Made by a program: the position numbers and the translations under genes. A DNA stretch of 64,000 nucleotides from Crambe crambe (Eukaryota; Porifera; Demospongiae; Poecilosclerida; Crambeidae), in assembly GCA_963924555.1 (NCBI GenBank), contig OZ004592.1:2790001-2854000 (forward strand), given 5' to 3'. Each line of letters starts with the position of its first letter. The first letter of the stretch is position 1. The notes under the pieces were generated by a model. That model had not been told where the DNA came from, ran no database searches, and saw nothing but the letters and a program-made list of their open reading frames with translations. Below are positions 12,501-23,443 of the stretch, piece by piece.

Positions 12501-13946
12501 CACTCTGCTACTCACAAAGATCACCTACCACAACAATAACAAAATACCCATGCTTTGAAGCACATCCATACTTATGTATTGTATAACTGGCAATTAGGGA
12601 CACAGATTAATGAGGGAATATGATTAGACATTATAATCCCTGGATGTAGGGAAATGTTATACAGTAAAATTGTATGTACAGTACATACCTTCTTGTTTTT
12701 AAAGATATGGCAACGCTCTGTGGCTGTATCAGGGAAGAGATTAGGTAATCGCCATTCTCTCTCTTCTGTAACCCCTTCCCATGATGTCAATGTTATAAGA
12801 TCAACCCGTCGTCCCTCTAAACTGTGGCATAATAGTTCTCTAAATATATACAAAAACAATAATTTCACGACAGTACACCCATAATAGTATAGAACATAAG
12901 ATCTGACCTGTGATAATAGATTTTATTAGGATCTAGATCATCCGAGATAGGAAATTTTCTTCCTCCATACTGACCATCAAGTTTGGCCAAACGGCGTTGG
13001 CACTCGCTGTAGGAATAAGGATAGCAGAATGCAAAGTATGTAGTCAGCTTCCGAGAATCATGAATGGTGATCTGAAAAGAGATCTTCATACCCACACCTT
13101 CCACACTCTGTCGAAAATAAGAAAGATCAATCAAGTACATAGACTTTGAGTGGTACTACTATGAACAAGGGATATGAAATGACCTTCTGGTACCTACATA
13201 TACATATATCACTACAGTGTTTCAGTGTTATATTTTCAGAAGATTACAGCAAATTCAGAACTCCAACTCATACCTCATAATCAATCCTACTTCTCAATCT
13301 TTCCCAACTTCCCCGTCCAGGAACAATTTTTATGATGGGAGTAAGTCCCTGTTGATAAAGCTTACTCTGCCTATTCAGATTAAGTATGTTGAACCTAAGA
13401 ATCAAAGAAAATGCCTTAATTTAACTGAAGCCACTGTAATTTAGTAACCATTATTGTTGAAACAAATGATAGTTAGTCTTGAGGAGGATGATACTATAAA
13501 AAGCATCATTTATACCATGCTACCGGCCATTACTAAAGATAAAACTCACTTAAGTGTCTTTCCTGAGAAGTTTTGAGGGGTACATACACTAAAGTAAAAC
13601 CATGTTCTATTTCCATTCTGAAATTCTGTTTCTGCACAATCAGGAGAAACCCAAAGATTAAATTCATGCATATCAGGGCCTTCAATAAGCCTGCATTCTT
13701 CAGCTCTTGCTAAGTTTCCTGTCAATATACAACACAAAACTATGCATAATCCTTGTGGGTGTGGCTGAAAATGGATCTGTACCTACCTGAATCAAAGTTA
13801 GAAGATATAGTGATATCCCCAAATACTACAGTGATTTTCCCAGGAATATCGAGAGTGCTAGTAATATATTCATTGTTGCTGGTAGTGGTTGCTTCCTGCA
13901 GCAGCTCAGCAAAAGCGTCACCATCCTCAATTCTAGTAGATTGCAT
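6569..13946 (-). CDS. AGBL5: cytosolic carboxypeptidase 5 (tubulin deglutamylase)
   Basis: M14-family CCP5; the family removes branch-point glutamates from polyglutamylated tubulin in cytoplasm and cilia. Thirteen exons: 13946-13787, 13718-13550, 13394-13274, 13107-12908, 12839-12689, 12524-12368, 12263-11624, 11493-11355, 8462-8320, 8224-8061, 7925-7768, 7252-6821, 6715-6569. They sum to 2781 nt (926 residues; human CCP5 is about 886). The N-terminal CCP domain has [19 protein letters not shown] and [13 protein letters not shown]. Zinc ligands are HPGE (His276, Glu279) and DLHAH (His455); substrate residues lie in [11 protein letters not shown]; the catalytic Glu537 is in YTLECNYN. About 110 poorly conserved, Ser-rich residues sit between the two metal motifs, as in vertebrate CCP5. 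The C-terminal third (exons 9-13) is low complexity and less certain. The ATG at 13946 lies only 226 bp from the stop of the next gene upstream. Confidence 0.9.
8707..10110 (+). pseudogene. degraded Fanzor (eukaryotic TnpB-like) gene in AGBL5 intron 8
   Basis: Antisense to its host gene and split over three frames. At 9405 an open frame begins [13 protein letters not shown], like the RuvC-I DPG segment of Fanzor/TnpB nucleases, then [11 protein letters not shown] and [20 protein letters not shown] (to about 9735). After a frame change come [13 protein letters not shown] (first zinc-ribbon CxxC, 9817-9828) and, past an in-frame [23 protein letters not shown] (about 9904-9963), which carries the RDxNxxxNIL hallmark of RuvC-III. 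The second zinc-ribbon pair is damaged (C-P-I-F), and the region expected to hold the RuvC-II acidic residue is missing. Upstream, a coding-like start [13 protein letters not shown] at 8707 and an open frame at 9068-9271 are interrupted by stops. Fanzors are RNA-guided nucleases found in mobile elements; this copy cannot be functional. Family assignment rests on motifs alone. I found no terminal repeats. Confidence 0.6.
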
Positions 13947-14077
13947 GATTAGCTACCAGCATGCAGTAACGAGGATATTTGTAACATTTATTATTTCTTT
14001 ATGTTGCGCAGCTCCGCTCCAGCTTATTTATTTACCATGGTTACTATAGCGCGTGCTAAATTATTAAAAAAATTAAA

Positions 14078-14083
14078 TTTATT
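14078..14083 (-). terminator. candidate poly(A) signal of the Calx-beta/RS-tail gene
   Basis: AATAAA on the minus strand, 90 nt after the stop codon at 14173 and about 130 bp before the AGBL5 start codon. Cleavage here would end one transcript almost where the next begins. Confidence 0.4.
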
Positions 14084-14172
14084 CATCACAAAAAAAATTA
14101 TGATCTCGTCAGAATGTAAGCTAGGCTATAGCTAACATGGAAATTTTCCATGGTCATAGTTATAAAAGTCAC

Positions 14173-16581
14173 TTAACCTCTTCGGGTGTACGATCTTGAT
14201 CTATGGGTGTGTGATCTTGATCTATGGGTGTGTGATCTTGATCTTGATCTTGATGATGGATCGCATGCAACTCTATTTTTGGTGCTCCTGCTTCTACTCC
14301 TGGTCCTGCTCATTCTCGATCTCCCTCCCCTACGTTTCGTACGTCTTCTCCTGTTTGAGCGCCTTGTGTGTGTTCTCCTTGTGTGTGTTCTCCTTGTGTG
14401 TGTTCCACTTGACTCATCAGTATCTCCCTGGCACACTACTGGTATCATAGGAGCAGGAGGGGCAACTGGTATCATAGGAGCAACAGGTCGAGGAGGGGTG
14501 GGACGTGGAATTGGCCTTGGAAGCCACCTTGGAGGCCATGGAAGCCATGGAAGCCTTGGAGGCCACCATGGAGCCCATGGCTTAGGTGAAGGAGGTGGCT
14601 GTTGAGTGGGCCGCTGAGTGGTGATTGGTGGAGGAGGTCGACGTTGAGTGGTGGTAGGTGGGGGAGGTGGCCGTCGAGTGGTGGTTGGGGGTGGAGGTGG
14701 CCGTCGAGTGGTGGTTGGGGGTGGAGGTGGCCGTCGAGTGGTGGTTGGGGGTGGAGGTGGCCGTCGAGTGGTGGTTGGTGGGGGAGGCGGCCGTCGAGTG
14801 GTGGTTGGGGGTGGAGGTGGCCGTCGAGTGGTGGTTGGTGGGGGAGGTGGCCGTCGAGTGGTGGTTGGGGGTGGAGGTGGCTGTCGAGCGGTGGTTGGGG
14901 GAGGAGGAGGTAGTGCAGTGGTTGAGAGAGGTACCGGCTCTATGAATAATAATTATAACTATTGATAGCACATGGCTATCTAGTTATTCTGACTTGCTCC
15001 TGATCAGCTTAAATTATTTTTGGCTCTACAATAAAGCTTTTACTTACCATTATTGATGATCGTGATAACAGTTTGTGGAATCAGTAATCGTATATTGTCT
15101 GGAGCTGGGAAACCAGGAACTTCAAATGGTGTAAGTGTAATATTGAAAGTTTCATTAGACTCAGTGACGTTATCATCCTTTATGGGAATTGTATAGCATT
15201 CCTTTCTGAGTGCTGGTCGAAGATTAATCAACGTACTCAGAGGCTCAAAATCTTCATTTTCTATTGAAATCATAGAGGAGTTTAAAAGCAGGTCAAACAC
15301 GAAATCAGATTAAATTACCTGTAGCATTGACACCAACTGTTTGAAGATTGAGGAGAGGCATCAGTGTGAAGTTTTCAGGTGCTTTAATCTCAACACAAAC
15401 TGTTATATTTTTGTCTCCCTCGTTAACTGTGTATGAAGGATGCTCAAATCCAACATCTAGAACTGTATAATCAATTAAAGTAATGGCTATTCCTTCTAAT
15501 AATCACACAGCCTTACAGTCATCATCTATTATGTTGATTGTGGTAAGAGAGGTTCCCAGTTCTAGTCCACGTTTGGTTTCATTGATGGCAAGGAAGAGTG
15601 TGAAACTTTCTTTTTCCTCAGGAATTGAGTCGTCAAGGATATCAAAGGGTACAGGTAGCTTGGGAACCCCAGGTTGGAAAATAAGGGGAATTACCTGCTC
15701 AATTGTAAAGTCTTGACCTGCACAATTGCAGTATTTATTATAGCTACACACATTATGACCTATATACTGACCTTTGGTGATTGATGGGGAATCAGGTGGC
15801 GCTTCAACTAGCAAACTCAGGACTTGCTCCGATGCAACACCTCCCTTGGTAACGAAAACTTCACTACTAACATTACTTTCCAGGAATGTGTACTGATCCA
15901 GTTCAAAGCCAAGTTTGATTGCTAATGGAGTTATTATCAGTGTTAATTCTTTAACATCACTATAGTAACTTACGATCGTCATCATCTATCTTCGCAAGAG
16001 TCACTCCACCTCTGACTAGCTCTACAGTTTTTTCTGGAATGAAAATATCATCACTCATGATTGTTACAAAGAATCCCTCTTCTGCTTCATTGATGTCATC
16101 ATTGACAAGAGGAATGGAGAGTCTTTGGCTCTGGGGCTCAGAACTGGGAGTGAAGGTAACTTGGATGGATTCAGATCTAACAAAATCCCTTCTTCCCGAT
16201 GGATCACTGGAATCTGTTACAACATAAAATATCATTCACTGATTATCAGTATTCCAACAATTAGGCTCACATTCTGCTTCATCAGGGATGTTAAGGCCTG
16301 AAAATTCACTTGTTAGAGTTCTTCCCATACTATAAAACTCCCCAATGGTGAATATTTTGATGGGAACGGTCAAATTAGCTGTAATTTCTTCAGATTTTGT
16401 CACAACAACTACTATTTCCCCATTCCCTTCAGAGGCCACATAGTCTAATTCACCAAAGCCAAGCTTTACAGCTGTAAAAAAATAATAGAAATTAATATAC
16501 TCAGCTAACTAGCTTCATTTTCTTACCTTTAGTTACATGTAAAAGAAGAAGGGAGTACAGGATTTGAAGAAGAAAATTCAT
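14173..16581 (-). CDS. secreted protein: three Calx-beta domains, Pro-rich repeats, Arg/Ser-rich tail
   Basis: Eight exons: 16581-16527, 16471-16271, 16213-15974, 15921-15772, 15717-15517, 15462-15319, 15260-15048, 14939-14173; 1971 nt, 656 residues, all junctions in phase. Residues 1-18 (MNFLLQILYSLLLLHVTK) look like a signal peptide. Three Calx-beta-like units follow, ending near IDDDDR, NIIDDDC and ITIINN; each has the D-D-x-I-x-E-x-E-E strand-turn typical of this calcium-binding fold. The single last exon then encodes about nine P-P-P-P-(P)-T-T-T-R-R repeats, a Trp/Pro-rich stretch (KPWAPWWPPRLPWLPWPP) and a strongly basic tail with repeated RSRSRS and THTRR/SHTHRS units. I see no transmembrane segment. 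Calx-beta domains occur in sponge aggregation factors and other adhesion proteins, so an extracellular matrix role is plausible, but function is unknown. A damaged paralogue lies immediately upstream. Confidence 0.8.
14641..14900 (-). repeat. 30-bp in-frame tandem repeat coding for Pro-Thr-Arg units
   Basis: Seven near-identical 30-bp units run from 14671 to 14880, with diverged units on both sides. Ten codons per unit keep frame, and the coding frame gives P-P-P-P-P-T-T-T-R-R. All six frames stay open here, so the other long open frames over this segment (Gly/Val-rich on plus, Ser/Thr/His/Asn on minus) are shadows. Copy number is likely to vary. Confidence 0.9.
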
Positions 16582-18214
16582 CTTTCATCTCTAGAATAAA
16601 TATTCTAGATGTCGTTAAATATCCAACCTTGATTCTAAGTGATGGTATTGATTGTAGAAAGTTGCTGAAGTAGTTAGAAGCTTGTCTAAATTCTACCGAA
16701 CTATAAGCTTTTATACTCTTCCCTAGTCTCTGTGCGCATGCTCAATAATTATTCGACCGTGCACGTGCACGCGTGCAAGTCGCAAACATTTTTAGTTATG
16801 ACCGGTGGAGCCAAACTACCATGTATAAGCTTATTCCTTCAGATCATGAATTTTGAGTTGGAGCTATTGGAGCAAATTCATAATAATAATACGAAATGAA
16901 ATTCTCATCGCGAAAAATTCAATGCTGTGTGCAAAACACAAGCCAAAAAACATAAGCACTTTCCAGCTGCATTTTATGCTAATTTCTGTCTGTGTACATT
17001 AATTGTGAAAAAGAGTTTCTCTATGAGACTGGCACAGCAAAGAAAAAGGAAAAATAATTTGTTGTTGTTTTTTGTTTGTTAGTTTGCTTTAGCTTTAATG
17101 AGGATCCAGGACCTAATCATAAACTATTATACTATTAGCTATATTTATTGTCTTGTGGGTACATAGTTTTCTGTGCATTAGAGAATAACATTATAAGGAA
17201 AGCTCATAGCACAAATCTAAATTCAGCAAGCCCTAAACATGGCCAACTGTGACTCTTTGAATGATGCAAAGCTTACAGTAAGGTAAATGGGAATGATGCC
17301 AGATATGGGTGACATTTCTTTTCAGAGGTACAAGTTCTTAGTTCTTATGACATGATCTGACTGATCATGATGTCTATGTCTACAGTGTACATACCAGGAA
17401 ATAGAGCAGCCACAACCCACAACAGTTCATAGAAAATAACCACTAAAATACACTCAAAAGTTAATTATTGGCTAGGGCTCAAGAACCCTGGTAACAGTGC
17501 CTGTAGTGTGAATTAGCCAGAGGAGGAGGTCATGGTTCCCACTTGCAATGGATCCACCCTAGTTAACATCATTAGCTAGATACCATTTTCTTGAAAACTG
17601 CAGCCATAAGAACTTCAAGATGAGTTCGAGTATATAGCCACTTGAACTTGGCACAAAATATTGTTTCCATTGCTGTAGTGTTGGCTGGCATGCATCAACT
17701 ACAAGTTCTTATAGTGGCCAACAAACAAAATATTTATCACAGTTGTGGTCAACTAACAACACAGTTTTAATTCGAGATGAACTCTTACATTACGCCCCTG
17801 CTTGTTATGTGGTTTAAATAATGGAAATTCTATTGTAGCTAGTTATCAACATGACACTTGTCCTCATCACACGACACTCCCCCCCCCTAACTAGGCCCTT
17901 TTCTTTTTTTGTGGGTGTGTGAATGAGATGTTTTTCTAGTGTTGTAGTGCAGCTGGCATCCACTATATATATGTGTATAATTATAAGAAGCTTAATAACT
18001 ATTGCAGCCAACAAACAATAACTAAGAGACGTTCTAATTAGAACTGAACCCTACCCCTACTTGTTATGTGATTTTAAAATATTATTATAGTCTTCAATAA
18101 GACACTTCTCGTATCATGCAGTCCACTCAAAATTAATGATTGCAGAGTTTCAATGACAATAACTGATAAGGTACGATTTGAAGCATAATAATAATAATAC
18201 GTGATTATAACAAA
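16582..18214. other. intergenic between the two Calx-beta paralogues
   Basis: Apart from the promoter elements near 16.7 kb and a palindromic GTGCACGTGCAC-type run at about 16760, no gene or recognisable element is visible. Short poly-C (17880-17888) and poly-T stretches are present. An ATAATAATAATA microsatellite lies near 18187. Confidence 0.5.
16708..16715 (-). promoter_or_regulatory. TATA box of the intact Calx-beta gene
   Basis: TATAAAAG on the minus strand, about 130 bp upstream of the ATG at 16581. An NRF1-like word, TGCGCATGCTCA (11 of 12 matches to YGCGCAYGCGCR), sits 18 bp further upstream at 16733-16744. Confidence 0.55.
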
Positions 18215-21200
18215 CTAAATTGACAAATTATCAATAAAAGTCATGATTATTATTAGTCTAATATATTCAACCCTTTCTATGCCTGTGGGTGTGAGAATGA
18301 GATCTGGATCAGGTTGACTTGATCTTGAAGCATCATCAGCATCACCATCACATGCTAGATCATCTCTATATCTGCTTCCACTTTTACCCTTACGACCCTT
18401 ACGAGGCCTTTTCTTGTGTTTGTGTGTCCTCCTTGTAGATCTAGTGTCATCACTTTCCTGACAATCACGAAAAAAAACATTGAATTCCGTTTCCTATGAA
18501 GCCAGGTTTGCACTGGCACAAAAATCCACCATTAGTGTTCATGCAGACTGCATTTGTGTGACAATTATGGAGATTTTGCTGCCATTCATCAATGTCTGAA
18601 GGGTAGTACAATCAGCTCATTGGCAATAAGTAGTCTAAGCTCATGTAGAAAAAATAGTTACAAGTTTAAAATCAATAGTTATGTATGTATACAGCTGCAT
18701 GCAAGTGTACTTGCAAGCATACCTCTGCAAAGTCTCTTTTCATCCCCTTCAAATCCACTTTTGCAAACACATTCATATTGCTGGCAGACACCTTGTGAAT
18801 GACACTGGCTGGAGTAAAAACATTCTGGAGCTTCTACATTATTACAGGAATGAAAATACCAGTGAATATGATGATAACTATAGCTAATATTCAAACTCGG
18901 CTGACTTCTCTCAACTAACATAAAGAATAAGACTTACTAATACAGAAGCATCCATCTCCTGGTCTACACTTGCACTGGAAACTCCCATCAGTATTCACAC
19001 AGTTTGCATTGGTATGACAGTCATGGAGACCTTGCTGACATTCATCAATATCTGAAAGGAAAGAAAGCTAGCTATTACTCTACATGTATAACAAGGTAAC
19101 ACTTATATGTATCTGTGCAGTGTCTCTTCCCATCTCCTAAGTAACCTGGTCTACACTTGCACTGGAAACTCCCATCAGTATTTACACAGTTTGCATTGGT
19201 ATGACAGTCATGGAGACTTTGTTGACATTCATCAATTATAATACAAGATAGCTATTATGCAACTTATTGAGTAATTCTGAATGACAGGGTAATGGCAGGT
19301 AATCCCGAATGGCTGAATTAATCTTTCTGAAACTGAGCTCAAAGTTGGAGGATATGATCTGCTATGACAGTAGAACAACTATATTAAAGAGTTTTGAAAT
19401 ATTTGAACTTACAGAGTCACCTTAGCCAACAGCCTAGCTATGCATAATAGATCACTATCTCTCAACCTCACACACACTGCATGTATGCTACTCACATGTG
19501 CATAGAGAATCACAAAGGTGAGGTTAATGTACAGAACATTATTTATTTAACCCTCTGTGTACCAACTTACCTATACAAGGACGTCCATTTCCTATATACC
19601 CACTCCCACAGATACAGTCATAACTTCCATCATCAAGACTCACACATGTTGCTCTAGCATCACAATCATGCAAGCCATCTGAACACGGATCTGTTAGGAG
19701 TGTGATTCAGTATCATAATTATCCATATAGCTAGCTACACTGGGACCTCTGTCCACAATTGTAATGGTTGTTTCAGGCACCACTAATCGAACATTAGGAA
19801 GAAGTGGACTTCCATTGTACATCGTGATTCTAACTTTAAGCATCTCGTTGGACTCAATGGTGTCATCATCTATTACTGGAACTGGAAAACATTCCTTCCG
19901 CTGAAATGATGATAGCACAATAACTTTAGTAACTGGCTTGAAATCCTCTTTTTCTGCATGTGGAGTATAAAAGCCTTATCTTATTGGCTATACAAGTGCG
20001 TCCTACAGCTAGCTACATGCAGTAACAATAGGATACATACATGGATCTTGGTCATACCTGTAGCAGTGCCAGTTACTGTTTGCACATTCAATATCAGTGC
20101 CAACTCAATCACATTAGTGCCTTTAATCTCCACACAGACTGTCTCATTCCCATTTCCTTCATTGATGGTGTGCGAAGGATGTACAAATCCAACAGAAACG
20201 ACTGAAAAATGATGTGAATAATGAAGCCATTTAATTTTCTGTGGGTACTACATTTAGCGATTTAGTGGGTACTTATATCTGTGGGTTAGTAAGAAACAGC
20301 CATCAATGATAACTAAGTTCTACACAGATTTATAGCTATGTTGACCTAGCTTGGTAGCTATGCTTTTTATTATTGAGTGGACCATGGCTTATAGACCAGT
20401 AGCTATATGAATGTCTCATACACTGCTGACGACTTACCATCATTGTCAACAATACTGACTGTGGTTATAGAAAATTTGGGTTTGACTCCAAGTCCTAGTT
20501 TGGTTTCAAGCTTTGAAATGAATAGAGAAAAGCTCTCTTCCTCCTCAGGAATCAGATCATCAAATATGAAATGGTACAGGTAATCTGGGTTGGTGTGGTT
20601 GGAAACTCAAGGAAATGGGATCCATAATCTCAAAGTCCCTGCCTGTAATAGTAGATTAAGAGTTTTAAAAAATCTTAAGCTCCATAATAAGTTGTACCTT
20701 TTCTTGCGTTATTACTTCTAGTAGTAACTAAGATATTCAGAACTTGTTCAGATGTAACACCTCCTTTGGATACAAACACTTCATCAATTAAAGAATCATT
20801 TTCTTGATAAATGTATTTCTTCCTTTCAAAACCGAGTGTGATAGCTATGATAAAAAGTATAATAATAATTCATTATGCATGCATGTGAAGCTACTTACGA
20901 TCGTCATCTCTAATTCTCACAAGAGTCACACCTCCCCTGATGAGGTCCTCTGGACCCACTGAAGTACTCGCAGTCATAATCATTACAAAGAATCCCTCTT
21001 CTGCCTCATTGATGTTATCATTAATAATTGGAATAGAGATCTCTCTATCCTGGCGTCCAATACTAGGAGTGAACTTGACTTGGATGGGTCCAGACTTAGT
21101 AAAGTCTCGTTTTTCTGATGGGTGACTTGAATCTGGAAGAAAAAATTGTACCAACATAATCCTTCTTACTAGTAGACCTATAACTCAGAAGTTGCTTCAG

Positions 21201-21526
21201 TCAGAAGCAAATCTCACATTCTGCTGGATCTGGAAGCACAATGCCATCAAATTCATCTGGAAGATGTTTGACTGTCCTGTTGAATTCATCAAAGCTCAAG
21301 GCCATAATCAAAATAGTAAGATTCTCTGTAGTTTGCTCCCTTTTTGTTACGCGAATTCTCACTTGTCCATCGTCTTCAGAGCACACATAGTCCACCTCTC
21401 CAAAGCTAACTCGAAAGGCTTTAGCAAAACAAAAAAGTAATAAAAATTATCACGTTAATGATTACTAATGTAGTCACCTTTACAGCTTTGAAGAATAATC
21501 AAAATTAAAAAGACAACTATCTTCAT
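18215..21526 (-). pseudogene. Calx-beta/EGF paralogue with frameshifts and a dead exon
   Basis: Exons: 21526-21478 (signal peptide MKIVVFLILIILQSC), 21418-21218, 21132-20899, 20844-20698, 20642-20438, 20201-20058, 19953-19747 (three Calx-beta units, same boundaries and phases as the neighbour), then EGF exons 19690-19571, 19051-18938, 18833-18723 and a last exon from 18595. Lesions: the exon at 20642-20438 is 205 nt where 207 is needed; against its paralogue it lacks two bases near 20563, giving TGA TGA at once. An extra EGF exon (19236-19119) has lost both splice sites. The last EGF has Trp for its first Cys (DIDEW). An A8/T8 run at 18469-18476 puts the Arg/Ser-rich tail, similar to the neighbour's, out of frame with a TGA at 18465-18467; an 80-nt intron ending CAG near 18460 is a weaker explanation. 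Domain organisation is clear. Whether it is a true pseudogene or partly base-calling error is not decided. Confidence 0.7.
19119..19236 (-). pseudogene. skipped EGF exon without splice sites
   Basis: Encodes a good calcium-binding EGF ([17 protein letters not shown], then [13 protein letters not shown]), nearly identical to the exon at 19051-18938. The acceptor, CAG|ATATTGATG in the sister copy, is replaced by TTATAATTGATG, and the expected GT after TGCACAG reads AT. Skipping it keeps phase between the flanking exons. Confidence 0.6.
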
Positions 21527-23443
21527 TCTTAAGGTTGTTGGTTCTCTGAGTCTATAGTGCTCCAAAAATACCTCCTTATATAATATCCCAGGACAGGATC
21601 ATGCAGCATCACTAAGTGCATGCTCATTATCAGATCACTATCATAATACCTTAGTGAACCAAAGAAAGGTGGTTGGTTCTAACCACCTGATTGCTGTCAG
21701 TCACTTCCTTATTTTACATGAGACCAGCCAAAACTGGCTTCTGGAAGAAAAAAATAGCTAGAAGCAAAAAATCAGGACTTCTTTTTTGGAACTTGAATCG
21801 GAGCAAAATATTACTTCCAGAGGTAGCTATCTGCTAATGCCAGGATTTCCTTGCTTCGTTGTAAATGTCATCTGGCTCTCAGCAAACATGTCCAAGAAAT
21901 CGTAGGTGTAATATATCCTGTGCAATATAATTATTATAACAAATGTATGCTGTACACGCATACATGTATTGCCGAAATGGAGAGCTAGAAGAACTATAGC
22001 TTAGCTACTGTATATTCCAGCAAACTATAAGTTGTGCATGCACCAAGGCCCCAGCTATGAAAGAATGGCTGGATATGTACTAATGTAGAGGTTTTTACCC
22101 CCCAAAATAGTGATGGAACACAAAGGTAATAAAGAAGCTTCTTGAAAACTTTTTGTCCACAGACAATACTAGCTATAATTATGACTCCTTATAGCTAACA
22201 AAAGGGTAATTATTGGGCCACAAAATGGTCTGTCACAATTTAGGACATAATTCTTGTAAGCAAGTAAGACTGATTAGCTTCTAGCTTTGTGTACCGACTA
22301 CACCTATTAAAGATTAAAACCGCATGTGGACATGGTTTCCATTCTCTTGGCATTGAAGAAGAAAACACAAAGTTTCTAGCTAGAATGTACATTCCATTGT
22401 ACTAACTATCACATCAATAACAATAACAGTTGCCATACCATACATGGCCTATTCTCACTAATACAATAACAATTAAAACACTTATCCCTGTTAAGTGGCT
22501 ATATAGAATATGCCAAAAATGTTCAAGACTTCAGTCAGAGGGTTACGTACAACTTTATGATGTCACATAATTATACCCAATCAAGTATGATAGCAAACTT
22601 AGAACTGTTGTCTTCTTCACGGCTACTATATTATAGCTAATAGCTAATGGCCATATATAATATTCAGCTAACTATAATAATAATTCCAAATTTAGAATTG
22701 CATCCTTGTCTATATAATTACAATGGAAATACATGCAACATTCTAGCTTGCCTGTCACACCAAAATGAATGCATCTAATCTATAGCAAATTCCAAGCAAA
22801 CTGATCATGCTTTTATGGCTAGTAACTGTTTGCCATTCAAAATACGTAGTATGCAAGTATGGCACACTTGGTGCATGCACTTAAAATTTCCTTGATACTT
22901 TTCACTGCATGAGGACAATACTTTCAAAGCAAACAAAAAGTGTAACTAGCTAGCTTAAGATGCTGATTCCACCATGTCATGCCACCACCATTATTATGGT
23001 GGCATACACACTTCCACACACTATTTCCTATTCTATGTACAATTCTGTGTAGCTTTTACTAGCTATTACTACCTGGGTGACCCACCAACAGCAACAGCAA
23101 CCTGGTATCATCTGGTATCATCTTACGAACAATTATAACCTAAATGGACATCAAATGAGATTAGTGCACCCTGGGGAAGAGCTGATGTTCACATAGCCCT
23201 AGGGGCCTGGGGACACAATGAGCGGGAAGCTTGCATTTTGAGTTATAAATAGCTAGTCATGGTGGTCATAGTGATTTCTCTGGCAGTAAAGTACAGCTAA
23301 CTCAACTCGGGTAATGCATTTGTACAGTATAATAATTGCAATCTCTTACAGTAAGCAGAAGGTCAAAGTTTGAAATGAGGAAAGGGTCGGCAAGGTCGCT
23401 CGCAAGATCTAATTCAGAGTTAGTTCGAGTGCAGCCATATAAA
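21527..23443. other. divergent intergenic region
   Basis: Lies between the 5' ends of the Calx-beta/EGF paralogue (-) and the phosphotransferase (+), so it should contain both promoters. Beyond the TATA box at 21.58 kb I see no conserved element, RNA gene or repeat longer than simple AT-rich runs. Confidence 0.5.
21574..21582 (-). promoter_or_regulatory. TATA box of the Calx-beta/EGF paralogue
   Basis: TATATAAGG on the minus strand, about 50 bp upstream of the ATG at 21526, implying a very short 5' leader. Confidence 0.5.

Noticed and set aside
14602..14965. Long Gly/Val/Trp-rich open frames on the plus strand and a Ser/Thr/His/Asn-rich frame on the minus strand
   Set aside because: They are by-products of a 30-bp repeat that leaves all six frames open. 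The Pro-Thr-Arg minus frame is the only one that joins upstream exons in phase and continues into the basic tail.
18460..18545. 80-nt intron with a T8 pyrimidine tract to rescue the tail frame of the damaged Calx-beta/EGF gene
   Set aside because: It would remove half of an EGF domain and then meets a stop; a homopolymer frame break explains the sequence better, though it is not fully excluded.
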